Source: Tritrichomonas musculus (Eukaryota > Parabasalia > Tritrichomonadida > Tritrichomonadidae). Taken from it: DNA of 64,000 nt. The translations under genes and the position numbers were made by a program. The stretch lies in assembly GCA_039105265.1 (NCBI GenBank), contig JAPFFF010000003.1, positions 1-64,000 on the forward strand, written 5' to 3'. The notes under the pieces are model-generated. The model saw nothing but the letters and a program-made list of their open reading frames with translations. It was not told the origin of the DNA and ran no database searches. Shown here piece by piece: positions 12,066-24,560 of this stretch. Every line of letters starts with the position of its first letter. Within the stretch, counting starts at the first letter, position 1.

Positions 12066-13769
12066 TAAAACGAAAAGTGGATAAAAAAATAAGTAATAGT
12101 AAAGTTATTGCTATTAAAGGTAGATCAGCGATCTTTTTCCCAAATGTAATAATAGTCACAATAAAGATATGAAAAAAGAGCACTTTTTTAAATTGACTAC
12201 ATTTAGAAAAAGTTGGTATGCCAGTGTACGTTTATTTTTTACTAATCCCCGCAATTCTAAAAAAGGAAAATTTGAGAGGGTAACAAAAATTGAATGCATT
12301 ATAATCGACCAACACTTTTTCAAAGAAAACTTTATTCAATTTATTAAAAAAAAATATTCAAAAAAATGAAGAATTGAGCAAGTTTAGAAACATTTAAACA
12401 TCATTTTTTAAAACAGCTCATTTCTATAAAGAAAGCTTTTTATCCTCGAGAGATCCTGTAAATTGTATATGTATATAAATTTTATGAATAATTGATAATT
12501 ACTTGTTACCATCAACTTTGATGAAGGAAATGAGTGCCATAAAGCCATTTAAGAAGATTTAAAATATTGGATAAGCGTATTTGAATGAAGCGAGAATTTA
12601 CATTTGTAAATTGAAATATGCAGGAGCTATTGCTCCAGCTACGTTTGATTTTGCCTTCACTATGTAGTATGCATACCCGATGTCTCGGTGTGGGTAGGAT
12701 CTCGCGTTGAACATTGAAAATACCAGGTGTAAAAATCTTGTCGAAAAGAGGCAAATCTCGGAGAGTCACTTGAAAGATTATGGAGTACGTGAGATGCTTG
12801 AGTTTGTTCTCGTTGCAATCAAAATACACCAACGAAATTGGAATGTAAGGAGGATTCACGTTGTTGATTGCTAGGAACTCGTCCTTCTCTTTAATGATGA
12901 GGATTCACTTTTGATTCAAAAAGTCATCTTCCTTATTGTACACTGGCTATTGGTCGGAAACTTACATATCTAAGTAGATAATTATATTTATTATATCAAT
13001 ATGTATGGGTACTGGATTCTCTTCCGTCATTTATTTATATATTCATATATTATATTAATTAAGAGGTAATTAGATTATTTTATAAATACCAGAATATTTT
13101 AATGGGCAATAAGTGATATATCAACGATTTTATTTTTAAATGAGAAATGATCGTTTTTTTATTTTTTGAATAAGATCATTGAAATATTTGAATATAAAAA
13201 TTTAATTATGAAATATTTTTATCTTTTAGAACTACTTATATTTATAAATTATTTAATATAAATAAAAATATATAAATATATTATATTAGAAAAAATATAA
13301 ATGTTAAGAATTATGTTTATTTTTTGGAGCTAAAAAAACAATTCAATATCTTTTGGTCAAGTGTAACAATTTTTTCGTTGAGCGCAAATAAAAGAATTCG
13401 TTTGTTGGTTCTAAAAATATGGAATTTTTCAATATTTGACCAGAGTTTCATAATTTTTGGCTTAAAAAATAATATAATTTTTTCAATCTTTGAAAAAAAT
13501 AGTAGATTTCTAGGATAATTATTTCAAAAAGAAATAATTATATTTAAGACATCTTTTAAATCTTGCGAATTTTCATCAATTTTGTAATCATTAAAAATGC
13601 GAATTAAATTTTCATAATTTTCTTCAAGATCATCTGAATTTTTCAAGAATTCCATTAAAGAAGATTCGGCAAGTTCTCGAGAATGCATATATATTATTAT
13701 ATCTGATCTTTCAAGAATTCACTCATTTTTATTTTATAAAGTAATAAAAAGTGACAAAATAGCTTTCAT
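12066..13769. other. AT-rich stretch, one possible coding remnant
   Basis: This is mostly AT-rich sequence with no supported gene. At 12512-12859 the minus strand has a 115-codon open frame in DNA that is visibly less AT-rich than its surroundings, without recognisable motifs. It could be a remnant of an old gene or mobile element, but I cannot name it. The other short frames here (for example 12169-12369 and 13324-13518) look like chance. Confidence 0.4.
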
Positions 13770-13785
13770 GCATTTTTTTAAAAAA

Positions 13786-14308
13786 ACTGCTGATTAAAAG
13801 TTCATTCCCAATATAAATATAAATATAATGTAATTTATCACTATTATATTTTTATTTATTTAATATAAATTCGGAGCTCTATAACAAGATATTAAAGATT
13901 CTTATTTATCGTTTTTTCATTTTCAAATATTTTGAATTGCTAAAAATTTATGATAAAAAAAAAGAAACTTCTCAGAACTTTTTTTAAAAAACTGCTGATT
14001 AAAAGTTCATTCCCGATATATATATAAGTATAATATAATTTATCACTATTATATTTTTATTTATTTAATATAAATTCGGAGCTCTATAACAAGATATTAA
14101 AGATTCTTATTTATCGTTTTTTCATTTTCAAATATTTTGAATTGCTAAAAATTTATGATAAAAAAAAAGAAACTTCTCAGAACTTTTTTTAAAAAACTGC
14201 TGATTAAAAGTTCATTCCCAATATAAATATAAGTATAATATAATTTATCACTATTATATATTTATTTATTTAATATAAATTCGGAGCTCTATAACAAGAT
14301 ATTAAATG
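13786..14308. repeat. 205-bp tandem repeat, about 2.5 copies
   Basis: The phrase actgctgattaaaag starts at 13786, 13991 and 14196, exactly 205 bp apart. Each unit includes ttcggagctctataacaag. The third copy stops after about 110 bp. The copies differ at only a few bases. I see no coding capacity. Confidence 0.9.
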
Positions 14309-16484
14309 ATTTTAAATTTCTTTCAATATTTATATAACTATTGAAAAATTATAAATCTTAATTTGGTCAACTTTTATTAATTAAATGCTTTTTTATATTA
14401 TTATATATATAAAAATAAAATAAAAAAAATTTTTCATAAATAAAAATTTTAAATAATTTAACGAATTTTGATCGTCTACCCACACATATTTATATCATTA
14501 AGATATTTTTGAGAGGAAAAGTTACTTTTTCATAAAAATTCAAACATTTATCTTAATCTTATATCTTTTTTTATTTATATAAAATCAAGGACAATATCTT
14601 ATACTAATAATAAAAGACATAATAATAAAAATTATTCAAAATTGAGAATGAAAAAAATTACATTTTACAACAATAAGGTCAAATTAAAGGTGATTTATTA
14701 ATAAATAAAGGTCAATTACAACCACATGATGGATGATAATAACGATATTTTTGATTTTATTCAATTTTTAAAAAAAAAAACAAAAAAAACTATTTTTTAA
14801 CAGTTTTTTCTTAAAATTATAATTTAAAACAAAATTACAAATAAAAGTATTCAATAAATTTCAATTTTAACGGAATTACAGTAAATTATTAAAATTGAAT
14901 TGCCTTTGAAAATTTAAATGAATTAAAAATTTTCTAATAATATTTTAATTTTATTAATATCTTATTATTATTGTATGGTGACTCTTTATTTTATGATATA
15001 TAAAGAAATTATAATAAGTGTTATAAATAATATATAAATAGATAATATTCATTAGGATCAATGAAAAAAAGAGGGATTTATTCTTATAAAAAATGAGATT
15101 AATTTAACCTTTGGCGTAAAATAAATAATTATTTTATTGATATTTTCTCAAAAATTTGAACAAACTCACCAAAAAGCTTTAAGATAATGAAATTAGAATT
15201 TAAATTATTAATATAACATATCCTCATTTCAATCAAAATCATAAAGTTTACCTTCAAAATCACATAAAAAGTGCATTTATTTGCTATAAAACAAAAAGCC
15301 TGGTGAGGAAAAAACAAAATAATATTACCGATTATCAATACCCCTTTTAAGTTATTATGTGATATAGAAAATACAGACTTCAACAAATAATTTTTGTCAG
15401 GTCAAATAAGCAAAAACTCATTTTTTAATCATAAAAAAAAAGGCCCAAAAACAAACTTTTTGAGGGGTAAAAATTAAATATTTAATTAATTAGCTTATTC
15501 AGAAACATTACCTCATAAAAATCCTTATAATCAAATATTACTTCCTAGTTGCCTTTATTTGTTGAGCTATTATGAAAAACAAATTTAATATCTTAATCTA
15601 GCAATTTGAGTTGAGTTGCCAAAATAAAAGGGAATTTGCTAATTAACGTGAATAATGAATATGAGTTTCCAAAATGAATTAAATTGATGAAAAAAATTCA
15701 AAATAAAAACAAAAAGTGAGATGATTTTTTATTTACGATCATATTTTGAATGTTCATAAAAAAAACTATCAGTAAAATGATATCACATATGATATGATTT
15801 GTAGAAAAAATTGAGAGTAAAAAATATCTTTTTTTCTCAAAAACTGAAAACTCACACATTAAGGGTATAATATGGGTATATAAAAAAAAAAAATACGGTA
15901 GAAAAAAATATACGGTAGAAAAAAGAACATAAAATTTTACATTTTCTTTAGTAAGGCTCTTGTTATTTCATTAAAAAAAAAGAACAAAAGTTTATATTTC
16001 GCTAATTATCAAATATCACGTTACTAGTTCTTTTAATATTATCCGATTCTCTAAGATTTGCATTGTTAGTACAAATTTCATTGTTACAATTATAGATTGT
16101 TATATCCAAATTAAGAGTACAATAGATATTTTCGCATTGTTTTATTGATTTATTTATTGTATCGTCTTAATTTTAGCTTTTAATGGAAATTATCTCGAAA
16201 TATTTTTAAACTCTGTTTTATTGATTTATATAAGCTAATAATGATTTTTCCAATAATAAAACGTTTTTTTAATAATACAAATCAATACTATTTACATTTT
16301 CCTATAAACCAAATTTCAATATGCATGATGACTTATTGTTTACCTTTCAAAACAGGATAAATTTGCTTTTATTCGTTATAAAACAATTGTATTTTTCATT
16401 TAATTCAATTTTTATTTTTTTTTTTTTTTAATCATAAGATATTAATAAAAATTAAAAAGTGGATTTTCATTTATTTTGCATTTT
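14309..16484. other. Long AT-rich spacer without a supported gene
   Basis: I see only AT-rich sequence, short chance open frames (for example minus 15129-15386, without an ATG start) and homopolymer runs. The 3' end of the pogo-type element to the right must lie in here if that element is complete, but I could not find a matching terminus. Confidence 0.5.
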
Positions 16485-17924
16485 TTAGGAAAAGTTTGGG
16501 ATTTTTATCCTATAATTTCTAGGAAACACTCCATTTCTTCTTTCTTCCAATACAATCATTTGTGATTCTGATAAATGAATTCCGTTTCTGATCAGATTGT
16601 CAATATGGCTAGCTTGGTAGTGTCGTACTGATTCGCAACAACTTCGAGCAATTTTTGCTAAAATCAATGTGTTGTCAATTGATGCTTGAGGTATTGGAAC
16701 GATCCCTGCACAACGAAAAGCTGAAATTACGCAATCTGGTGCGCTTGCTTGCCACAATGAACGAATTGTTTTAATAGTTTGATTTGTTTGATTTGAGACA
16801 TCAGGATGTTTCCTGAAATTTGAGCAATATCGTTTTGTTGGACCAAACACACCTAAATCTAATGGTTGTGTTTGGTCCGACGAATGTGGAGGTAGAAATA
16901 TGACTTTAATTCTGTATAATGCTAAATCTATATTTTCAATTACGTTTTTATGAGCAAGTAAACCATCCATTATAAGTACACAATCGCCAAAATAGTTATT
17001 CTGCATTCTTTTTGCCATTAAGTGTGGAATAAATTGATGATCAAAACAATATTTGAATGAAACGGAGTTGACGTAACCTGAAGCAGTATGAACTGGTTGG
17101 AAGAAATATGGTGATACATATTTGTAAATCTCAGAATCAAAAGTAACTCTTTTGACCACTATTTGAGGACTCATCCATGTTCCATCAGCAGAAATGCAAT
17201 GGAGGGCTGTAGAAAGTTTGCCACTGCGTGAGACACGATAAGGCGCTGTTGCTTTATTATAATCTTTAGGAACGATGACTCTTAATTCTCTTGCATCCAT
17301 CCAATCTTCAAAACCGCACTCATCTAAATTGAAAATAAATGGTGTAGGAATTCCATTTATCGTTTCATCTAATTGATTGTAATAATCATCTATTTTTTCT
17401 TCACTTGCATCCAGCCTGTCTTCATCCATAGCAATTCCTGGACATGATTTGAATTCGTCAGATAGCTCTTCTTGAAAATAGTTTCTTAATGTATCTTGAA
17501 GGAGATATTTATGAAAACGTAGATATATCATATCTGCAATTTCGTCATAAGTAGGATAACGATTGTTTAAATGGTACTTTCTAATTTCACTTTTAATTAT
17601 ATTCAATTCAGCTTTGCTCAATTCTCTTGGTCTGCCATTTGGCCTTTTTCCTCGATGATATTTTTTTATTTGTTGGTGTACTGATGCTTTATTTTTTCCA
17701 AAAAGGTCAGCAATACGTTTTATTGACACATGATAAAGATCGTTTCGAACAGTATCAGCAATTAACCCGACCTGCTCTCTGAAAGTTGTTGCATTTTTAT
17801 ATTCTTCTGAGTTGACCAACCTTTTAAAAGCTTCTATCTCACTGTCAGTTCCTGTAAAATCTGTAACAAATTCAAGAGGTGGCTGTTCATCTTTGAGTCT
17901 TGGGTCAGGATAGTGTCTATTCAT
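16485..17924 (-). CDS. pogo/Tigger-type transposase (DDE_1)
   Basis: This 479-residue protein is a DDE transposase of the Tc1/mariner superfamily, pogo branch, and would cut and paste its own DNA in the nucleus. Two helix-turn-helix-like segments occupy roughly residues 50-150 (around IKRIADLFGKNKASVHQQ and GRPRELSKAELNIIKSEI). The catalytic core has NLDECGF with Asp201, LIMDGLLAHKN with Asp320, and LPPHSSDQTQPLD with Asp356, which are the pogo-like D, D and D positions. The length is normal for the family and no stop or frameshift interrupts it, so the protein could be active. The ATG start is the first in frame. The upstream 120 bp carry repeated gtaaaccac-type motifs that look like the element's own end. 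Confidence 0.9.
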   Translation of the reverse strand: MNRHYPDPRLKDEQPPLEFVTDFTGTDSEIEAFKRLVNSEEYKNATTFREQVGLIADTVRNDLYHVSIKRIADLFGKNKASVHQQIKKYHRGKRPNGRPRELSKAELNIIKSEIRKYHLNNRYPTYDEIADMIYLRFHKYLLQDTLRNYFQEELSDEFKSCPGIAMDEDRLDASEEKIDDYYNQLDETINGIPTPFIFNLDECGFEDWMDARELRVIVPKDYNKATAPYRVSRSGKLSTALHCISADGTWMSPQIVVKRVTFDSEIYKYVSPYFFQPVHTASGYVNSVSFKYCFDHQFIPHLMAKRMQNNYFGDCVLIMDGLLAHKNVIENIDLALYRIKVIFLPPHSSDQTQPLDLGVFGPTKRYCSNFRKHPDVSNQTNQTIKTIRSLWQASAPDCVISAFRCAGIVPIPQASIDNTLILAKIARSCCESVRHYQASHIDNLIRNGIHLSESQMIVLEERRNGVFPRNYRIKIPNFS

Positions 17925-18000
17925 AAATTTATTGATTTTTTTTCAATTCTCTTAAAATTTGAACTATTTAATTGAATTTTTTTATCTTATTTATTCAAAA

Positions 18001-18107
18001 ATGGTAAACCACATACATCATGTATTGTAAATATTATTCAAATTTTCAATTATTCACTTCATCGTTAACCACTAATTCGTGTCGTAAACCACTTAATCGT
18101 GATACTG
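18001..18107 (-). mobile_element. Putative terminal region of the pogo-type element
   Basis: Three related motifs (ggtaaaccacatac, gttaaccactaattcgtg, gtaaaccacttaatcgtg) lie just upstream of the transposase gene. The outermost ends in gatactg followed by TA at 18108-18109. Read on the minus strand the end is CAGTATCACGATTAAG, fitting pogo-like elements, which start CAG and duplicate TA. No matching inverted copy was found at the other side of the gene, so the other terminus is lost, diverged or missed. Confidence 0.45.
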
Positions 18108-18213
18108 TAGATTCATTATTCTTATCTGTATTCTAAATATATGCAAAGAAAAAACACTAAAATATGCTTTTGAAATTGAGTTATTTCAATTTGAATTCGA
18201 CTACTTTTGGAAT

Positions 18214-19709
18214 ACAGTTGCTTCACTTTTGTAACGATAAAGCCCACTTTTGTAACGAAAAATGTAACCACCAAAATTTTTAAAAATTTTATCACATAAC
18301 TTTTTTAGTTTAATTTTCACTTTCGTAACGAAAAATTTCACTTTCGTAACGAAATTATTATAAATTCATTTTAACCAAAAAAGAGAGAAGGCACGAACAA
18401 AAAAGCATGTTAACAGTTGTTTACTAATACGAAATTTGAACTTTTTGGCTTTTCAATTGCGAAATAAAATCATGAGCCAAATATGCCAAATATACTCATT
18501 TAAAATAATCTGAAGCGCAAAAATCAATCATACTACTATTTCCTTTACTTAGTAAAGTATATTTCAAAGCAAATTGATTTCGAATTCAATTTTTTTTTTA
18601 AAAGCATTTGCTAATTATCATTCAATTACCTTATTGACGGCTCATTTAAGATGATTTTTTTGGAAATGTTTGTTGTTATTATTGTTTTTAAATAAAAGAA
18701 GAAGTTTTATTATAATACTTAAAAGATATTGATAATATAAAAAATGCAAAATGATTAAATAGTCAATAGTATTTTGCTAATCATAGAAACGTTTTTAATT
18801 TTTAATAATAATAATAATAAAGTATCTTTCCTATCATTTTTTTTATCATTTTTCCTATCATTTTGTCTTTTTATATCACATGTCATTCTTTTTTTCTTTT
18901 TTTACGTTTTAACGCCAAAAGAGCAAATAAAAATGGATAAAAATAAAATGAATGAATGTAATAAATATTAAAATTAATTTTAAAATGAATTTAATATAAA
19001 AATATCATAGATATTCTTATTTTTTTATAGAAATAAAATGCTCAAACTTTTTCAAATCATAAACCAATGAAAAAGTGAAAATTTTTATTTTTTAAAATGA
19101 TTTCCACTGTGCACTATCATTTCTCAAGGAGAAAAAAATTAACACAAGAAGACTGTCATGATAAAACTTCTTCTTTTGTTATTATTGATTTTAAATTTAT
19201 TATTGTTTTTTAAATTTTATTGATTTTAACTTTAAAAACAATAATAACAACAAACATTTCCAAAAAAATCATCTTAAATGAGCCGTCAATAAGGTAATTG
19301 AATGATAATTAGCAAATGCTTTTAAAAAAAAAATTGAATTCGAAATCAATTTGCTTTGAAATATACTTTACTAAGTAAAGGAAATAGTAGTATGATTGAT
19401 TTTTGCGCTTCAGATTATTTTAAATGAGTATATTTGGCATATTTGGCTCATGATTTTATTTCGCAATTGAAAAGCCAAAAAGTTCAAATTTCGTATTAGT
19501 AAACAACTGTTAACATGCTTTTTTGTTCGTGCCTTCTCTCTTTTTTGGTTAAAATGAATTTATAATAATTTCGTTACGAAAGTGAAATTTTTCGTTACGA
19601 AAGTGAAAATTAAACTAAAAAAGTTATGTGATAAAATTTTTAAAAATTTTGGTGGTTACATTTTTCGTTACAAAAGTGGGCTTTATCGTTACAAAAGTGA
19701 AGCAACTGT
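18214..19709. mobile_element. Foldback element with 479-bp inverted arms
   Basis: Arm 18214-18692 is repeated as its reverse complement at 19231-19709, apparently with few or no differences. The ends read ACAGTTGCTTCAC. Each arm holds four direct repeats of CACTTTTGTAACGA or CACTTTCGTAACGA close to its outer end (18224, 18245, 18319 and 18339 in the left arm), probably transposase-binding sites. The 538-bp centre has a second short inverted piece (aagaagaagtttta) and no gene. A clean target duplication is not seen. The end resembles the CAG start of the neighbouring pogo-type transposon, so that transposase could act on it, but the sequences differ. Confidence 0.85.
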
Positions 19710-20614
19710 TACATTAATAACGATTTTTTTTAAATTAAAAATTTTTATTAAAATATTAAGCAAATATCTTTTTATATTTATATGTATATCATAGATTATA
19801 TAACTTTTAATAATATTATATATACTATAAAAATATTTAAAATAAATATAAACAATTAATAAACTTTATATAACTGTATATTCTAAATATTGAACAATTA
19901 TAAATTCAAATCGTTTCGCATAAAATGTTAATTTGAGAGAAATGAAATAAATAATTTTCTTTATATATTTTGAAGTTTAATTAAAATTTAAATCAAATGT
20001 AGAAAGTTTTTTTTCATTAATTTTTTTTTCATAAATTTTGAATAAAAAAAATCTTCAAGAATAAAATTGAGAATATAGTAAATAATAATTGAGAGTCGTT
20101 GCATTTAAATTCATATCTTAATATGTAATTTATTATTTTATTATATTATAACAATTATATGATATATATAAAATATATAACAATTATATATTAATAATAT
20201 AATTTTAAAATACTTTTTTTTATTAAATTTGGCCCATTTTCATTTTCTCAATTTTTTTTTGGGCCAATTTAAGTGGAAACTATATCATACATTAATAATT
20301 GAATAATAACAAACGAGACACATTTTTTTAAATAGTATAAAAATGATTTTTATCATGTTTTTATTACTTTTTTTCTTCTAAATAATGGATTTTTCTATCA
20401 ATTGCATAATTTCTATAGTTTACATATTTTTATATTTTTTTCAGTGGTTTATATTTTTCTACCTCAGAAAAAAAATCATATATCACCACAAGTCGGCCCC
20501 GTGGACGAAAATAAAAAAAAAATTATATCATTATAATGCTCATAAAAAATAATTAATATATACAAATTTTGGTGCGAATCTAAATCACTTCACCCTGTCC
20601 GCACCTCTGAAATA
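19710..20614. other. AT-rich spacer with a fragment of a dispersed repeat
   Basis: There is no gene. The segment around 20221-20292, including gggccaatttaagtggaaac, recurs at the two borders of the long-TIR element near 33597 and 37684, where it has been split by that insertion. Here it is the uninterrupted (empty) version. Confidence 0.6.
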
Positions 20615-21730
20615 CCCTTACAAATTAACTGTCATTTTTTTTTGCGGAATAAACGTACGAGTAAACGTAAGAAGAAATTTTTGAAAAATTTTCTCACAAA
20701 TAATTTTACTTTCTCTCTCAAAATCTGACAATTCTTTTTATTCCCATTGAATTTTTTTGAAATAATTTTTTTTTATCAGAATTTTGACCGTTTATTATTG
20801 ATTTTACATGTAAATGAGGTATTTCTTTATATTTAACAAATATTTGGATAAAATCTTTGGGGATTTAAATCATTATATCCTATATTATTTAATGCCCAAG
20901 TTATAACGAATTTTGTTTTTTTAATCGTTAGCAATTTTTTATTTAATAAAAAATTCAAATTAAATCCCAATATTTATAGTTATAATATAATTATAAATAA
21001 TATTAAATTTATTTATACCATTTTTTTAATTTAAATCTCATTATTCATCGACTTTTTCTATATTTTTTTATTTAAAAAAAGCTAAAATTGAAATTTTTGA
21101 GTGATTATTATATAAAATTAAGATTCATACTTAAGTATTATACTTAAGTATTATCTAAAACGCACATTGGAAGCACAAATTAATCAAATTATAGCGATTT
21201 TCAATCTTTATAGAATAATATTAAAAAAAGCAAAAAGGGTCAAATAAAAAGCATAATAAGAGAATGATTATAAAGAATATGTTTAGTAAAAACCATAAAA
21301 TTAAAAAGAATCGAAAAAAATAAATATCGTCATCGAATAATCTTTCAAATTTGAATTAGCAACGAATTGAGATCATCTATACACTTAGGAACTGTAATAA
21401 TATTTTGGTCTCGATGTTTCAGAAGCAAGATTTAAGTAGAAATTGAGAAAAGGAACTTGTATAAAAAAATGGGTGAATTTTATGATTTACGATCACTCTT
21501 TCAAAATTAGATTATATTCACTTTTTCATAAAAAATAAGCTTTTCTTATAAAGCATATTTCTTTCTAATAAAATCTAAAGGATTACTAATTATAAATTAA
21601 AAATAATATGTTTTGTAAATGACAATTCTTTTTTGAATTGAGTTTATTCAAAAAAAAATTTTAAAAATTTTAAATGAAAATTTTACGTACGTTTATTCCG
21701 CAAAAAAAAATGACAGTTAATTTGTAAGGG
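20615..21730. mobile_element. TA-flanked non-autonomous element with ~45-bp TIRs
   Basis: CCCTTACAAATTAACTGTCA opens the element and its reverse complement closes it at 21730. The match continues for about 45 bp through the poly-T and gcggaataaacgtacg. The element is bordered on both sides by TA (aata before, taaa after), the usual Tc1/mariner target duplication. The 1.1-kb interior has no open frame of note, so it depends on a transposase from elsewhere. A GACCGTTT box lies inside at 20786-20793. Confidence 0.75.
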
Positions 21731-22022
21731 TAAAATTTTACTAAAATAAAATTTTGAAAAAATATTGTATTTCCGAGTTTAAAGTTGATAAAAGTGCTTA
21801 AAATAAGAGATTTGAGTTTTTTATTGGAAAAATCTTATAACAATAAATCGATAGTTTTTTCTCTGAAAAAAAAAAAATAGCGAAAGGAGCAATATATCAT
21901 CCAATAAATATATTAACTTTAGTAAAATGAAAGAAAAATTAAATTTGAGCAATATCGATATTACAATATAAAAAAGAGAAGTGTTCGAAATTTTTTCTGT
22001 TCTAGTTTTCAGGATATAATTG

Positions 22023-23650
22023 ATACCATGTAATATTTATATGTTTAACAAGTTGTTGGTCAAATATTGAGCATATTCCTCTGTTCAATTTCGAGAAACA
22101 ATAAAATCAAATCTGATCAATTATTGAAGTTTTTTAAAGATTGATTAAATTAATAAATGTTTTCATTTATAATATTGTTTATTAACTATGATTATATATT
22201 TTTATTAAAATAAAATTCAAGTAGAAACTAGATATTTTTATTTTTTTAAAAAATTTCAAAAGGCAAACGTTTTTAAAAAGATTGAGATTGCCCAGGTTTG
22301 AAAGACCCTATTTTTAATCTTCATCATATTGTATTCTATTATATTTAATTAATTGTTTTTTTGAAATTTGCTTCTGATAAAGAAAAAAAAAGAATTATTA
22401 AAAATTTTAAATAAAAAATTAACGTCTTGCCTCAATTATTTCAAAGTATCACTGAATTTTTTCAAGCATCTTTAAGAAAATTAAAAAAGAGTTTTATATG
22501 AACAAATTTATTTACATTTTTAGAAAAATTGGCCCAAGATTTTCATACACAGCCAAATTATTTATTAAAATAAATTCTAAAATGTTTTATTTACAAATTA
22601 TTTAATAAAAATCTCTGTTTAATTCTGAGAAAAATATTCATTATTAATATTTGAAAAAATTTTATATACATTTGATAAGCATAAATCTCTTATTCCTAAG
22701 GTGAAATAATGATTCTTACATTTCAAAACAAATCAACAAGGTTATCATGCCTTTGAACAAGCTTCGTTAGGGGCTCGATACCATTATTTGATTTTTTTTA
22801 CAATATTATTTTCTTTGAATTAGCTTCCAAATAAGAATTTTAATATTAACTAATATGATAATTCTAAAAGCACAATAAACCAAAATAATGGTTGGGAAAA
22901 TGTCATTTTCATTGTCAATAGACATTCACAAGTATTGATCCAAATAAAAAAATAATAAGTTAATTCACATAAATATCATATTAATGAGGTATAATTAGTG
23001 AGTCTTAATTTTTAAATGTTAAAAATAAATATTCACAATTAATGTTTTAAAGAATTATCTTCATAGTAATTTTGTGCTATTTGAAAATAAATATCTTCTT
23101 GTATACTTATTATAAAAACATAAAAAAGAACATTTAACCTATTTATTTAAAATCCTTGCGAGATATTTCTTTGTTATTTATATTTTTTTTATTTTCTTAA
23201 AGATGCTTGAAAAAATTCAGTGATACTTTGAAATAATTGAGGCAAGACGTTAATTTTTTATTTAAAATTTTTAATAATTCTTTTTTTTTTCTTTATCAGA
23301 AGCAAATTTCAAAAAAACAATTAATTAAATATAATAGAATACAATATGATGAAGATTAAAAATAGGGTCTTTCAAACCTGGGCAATCTCAATCTTTTTAA
23401 AAACGTTTGCCTTTTGAAATTTTTTAAAAAAATAAAAATATCTAGTTTCTACTTGAATTTTATTTTAATAAAAATATATAATCATAGTTAATAAACAATA
23501 TTATAAATGAAAACATTTATTAATTTAATCAATCTTTAAAAAACTTCAATAATTGATCAGATTTGATTTTATTGTTTCTCGAAATTGAACAGAGGAATAT
23601 GCTCAATATTTGACCAACAACTTGTTAAACATATAAATATTACATGGTAT
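22023..23650. mobile_element. Foldback element with ~460-bp inverted arms
   Basis: Arm 22023-22481 is repeated inverted at 23191-23650, starting ATACCATGTAATATTTATAT at the left. The match is almost perfect. The ~710-bp centre has no gene. Unlike the element at 18214, the arms carry no obvious iterated sites. No clear target duplication is seen. The sequences share nothing obvious with the other foldback element, so this is a separate family. Confidence 0.85.
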
Positions 23651-24032
23651 AAAGGAATTTCTAAAATCTTGGGCCATTTTTTTTTCAAACACTTCTTAAA
23701 AAAGTAAAAATGGCTATTCGACCAAATTAAAAAAAATCATTTGTATTTCAGATTTTAAAGTTGGTAAAAGAAATTAAAATAAAAATCTTGTGTTATATAT
23801 CGGATAAGATCTGATTGCAATTTATTGATAGATATTTTTTTCTGAAAAAAATGACGAAATGAGCGATTTATCATTGAAGGAATACGATAATTTTAGTAAA
23901 ATGAAAAAGAAAATAAATGTGAGAAAGTTTGTCAATAAAATATTAAAAAAATAAATTTGGCCATAAGACCAAATATTTTGACCTTTTTATTTTTGATCGT
24001 TTTCAACAGAAAGGTCCCCCTTAAATAATGAG

Positions 24033-24560
24033 TTTCATATAACATGTCATAATAGCAAAAATGCTTTGCCTTTTGTGAATGCATTGATAAAACCAGATAT
24101 TTTTAACTTTATAAAAATATTCATTAATTATACTTTATACCAATACTATTATTTAGTTAAAAATCCCAATTTTTTATAATGCATTTATTTATTTCATATA
24201 ACATGTCATGATAACTTAAATGCTTTACCTTTTTTGAATGCATTGATAAAACTAATTAATTTTTTATTTATTAAATTGTATGCAAATTATAATTTATATA
24301 TGATTATTTTAATAAGCAAAAATATCAATTTTTATTATTTTTATTTAATTTCGTTTCACTTAACATGTCATGATAACTAACGCTTTGCCTTTTGTGAAAG
24401 TATAGATGAAATCAATTATTTTTTTATTCATTAAAATATGCATAAATAATTCTATATATTGGCATATTTGATTGATGATAAAATAAAGTTTTTATGATAA
24501 ATTAAAAATATATTTCATATAGCATGTCATGATAACTAGATTGTTTTGCCTTTTTTGAAT
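24033..24560 (+). repeat. Degenerate ~160-bp tandem repeat with a TAACATGTCAT core
   Basis: Four diverged units, spaced about 160 bp, each contain tttcatataacatgtcatgataact followed by a tgctttgccttttgtgaatg-like phrase (cores at 24041, 24200, 24361 and 24521). The spacers between cores are not conserved while the cores are. Single copies of the core reappear at 49991-50009 and inverted at 53351-53369. Confidence 0.7.

Noticed and set aside
15129..15386. Possible small membrane protein on the minus strand
   Set aside because: It starts at TTG. Hydrophobic Phe/Ile-rich readings are expected from AT-rich DNA, and no promoter or homology is visible.
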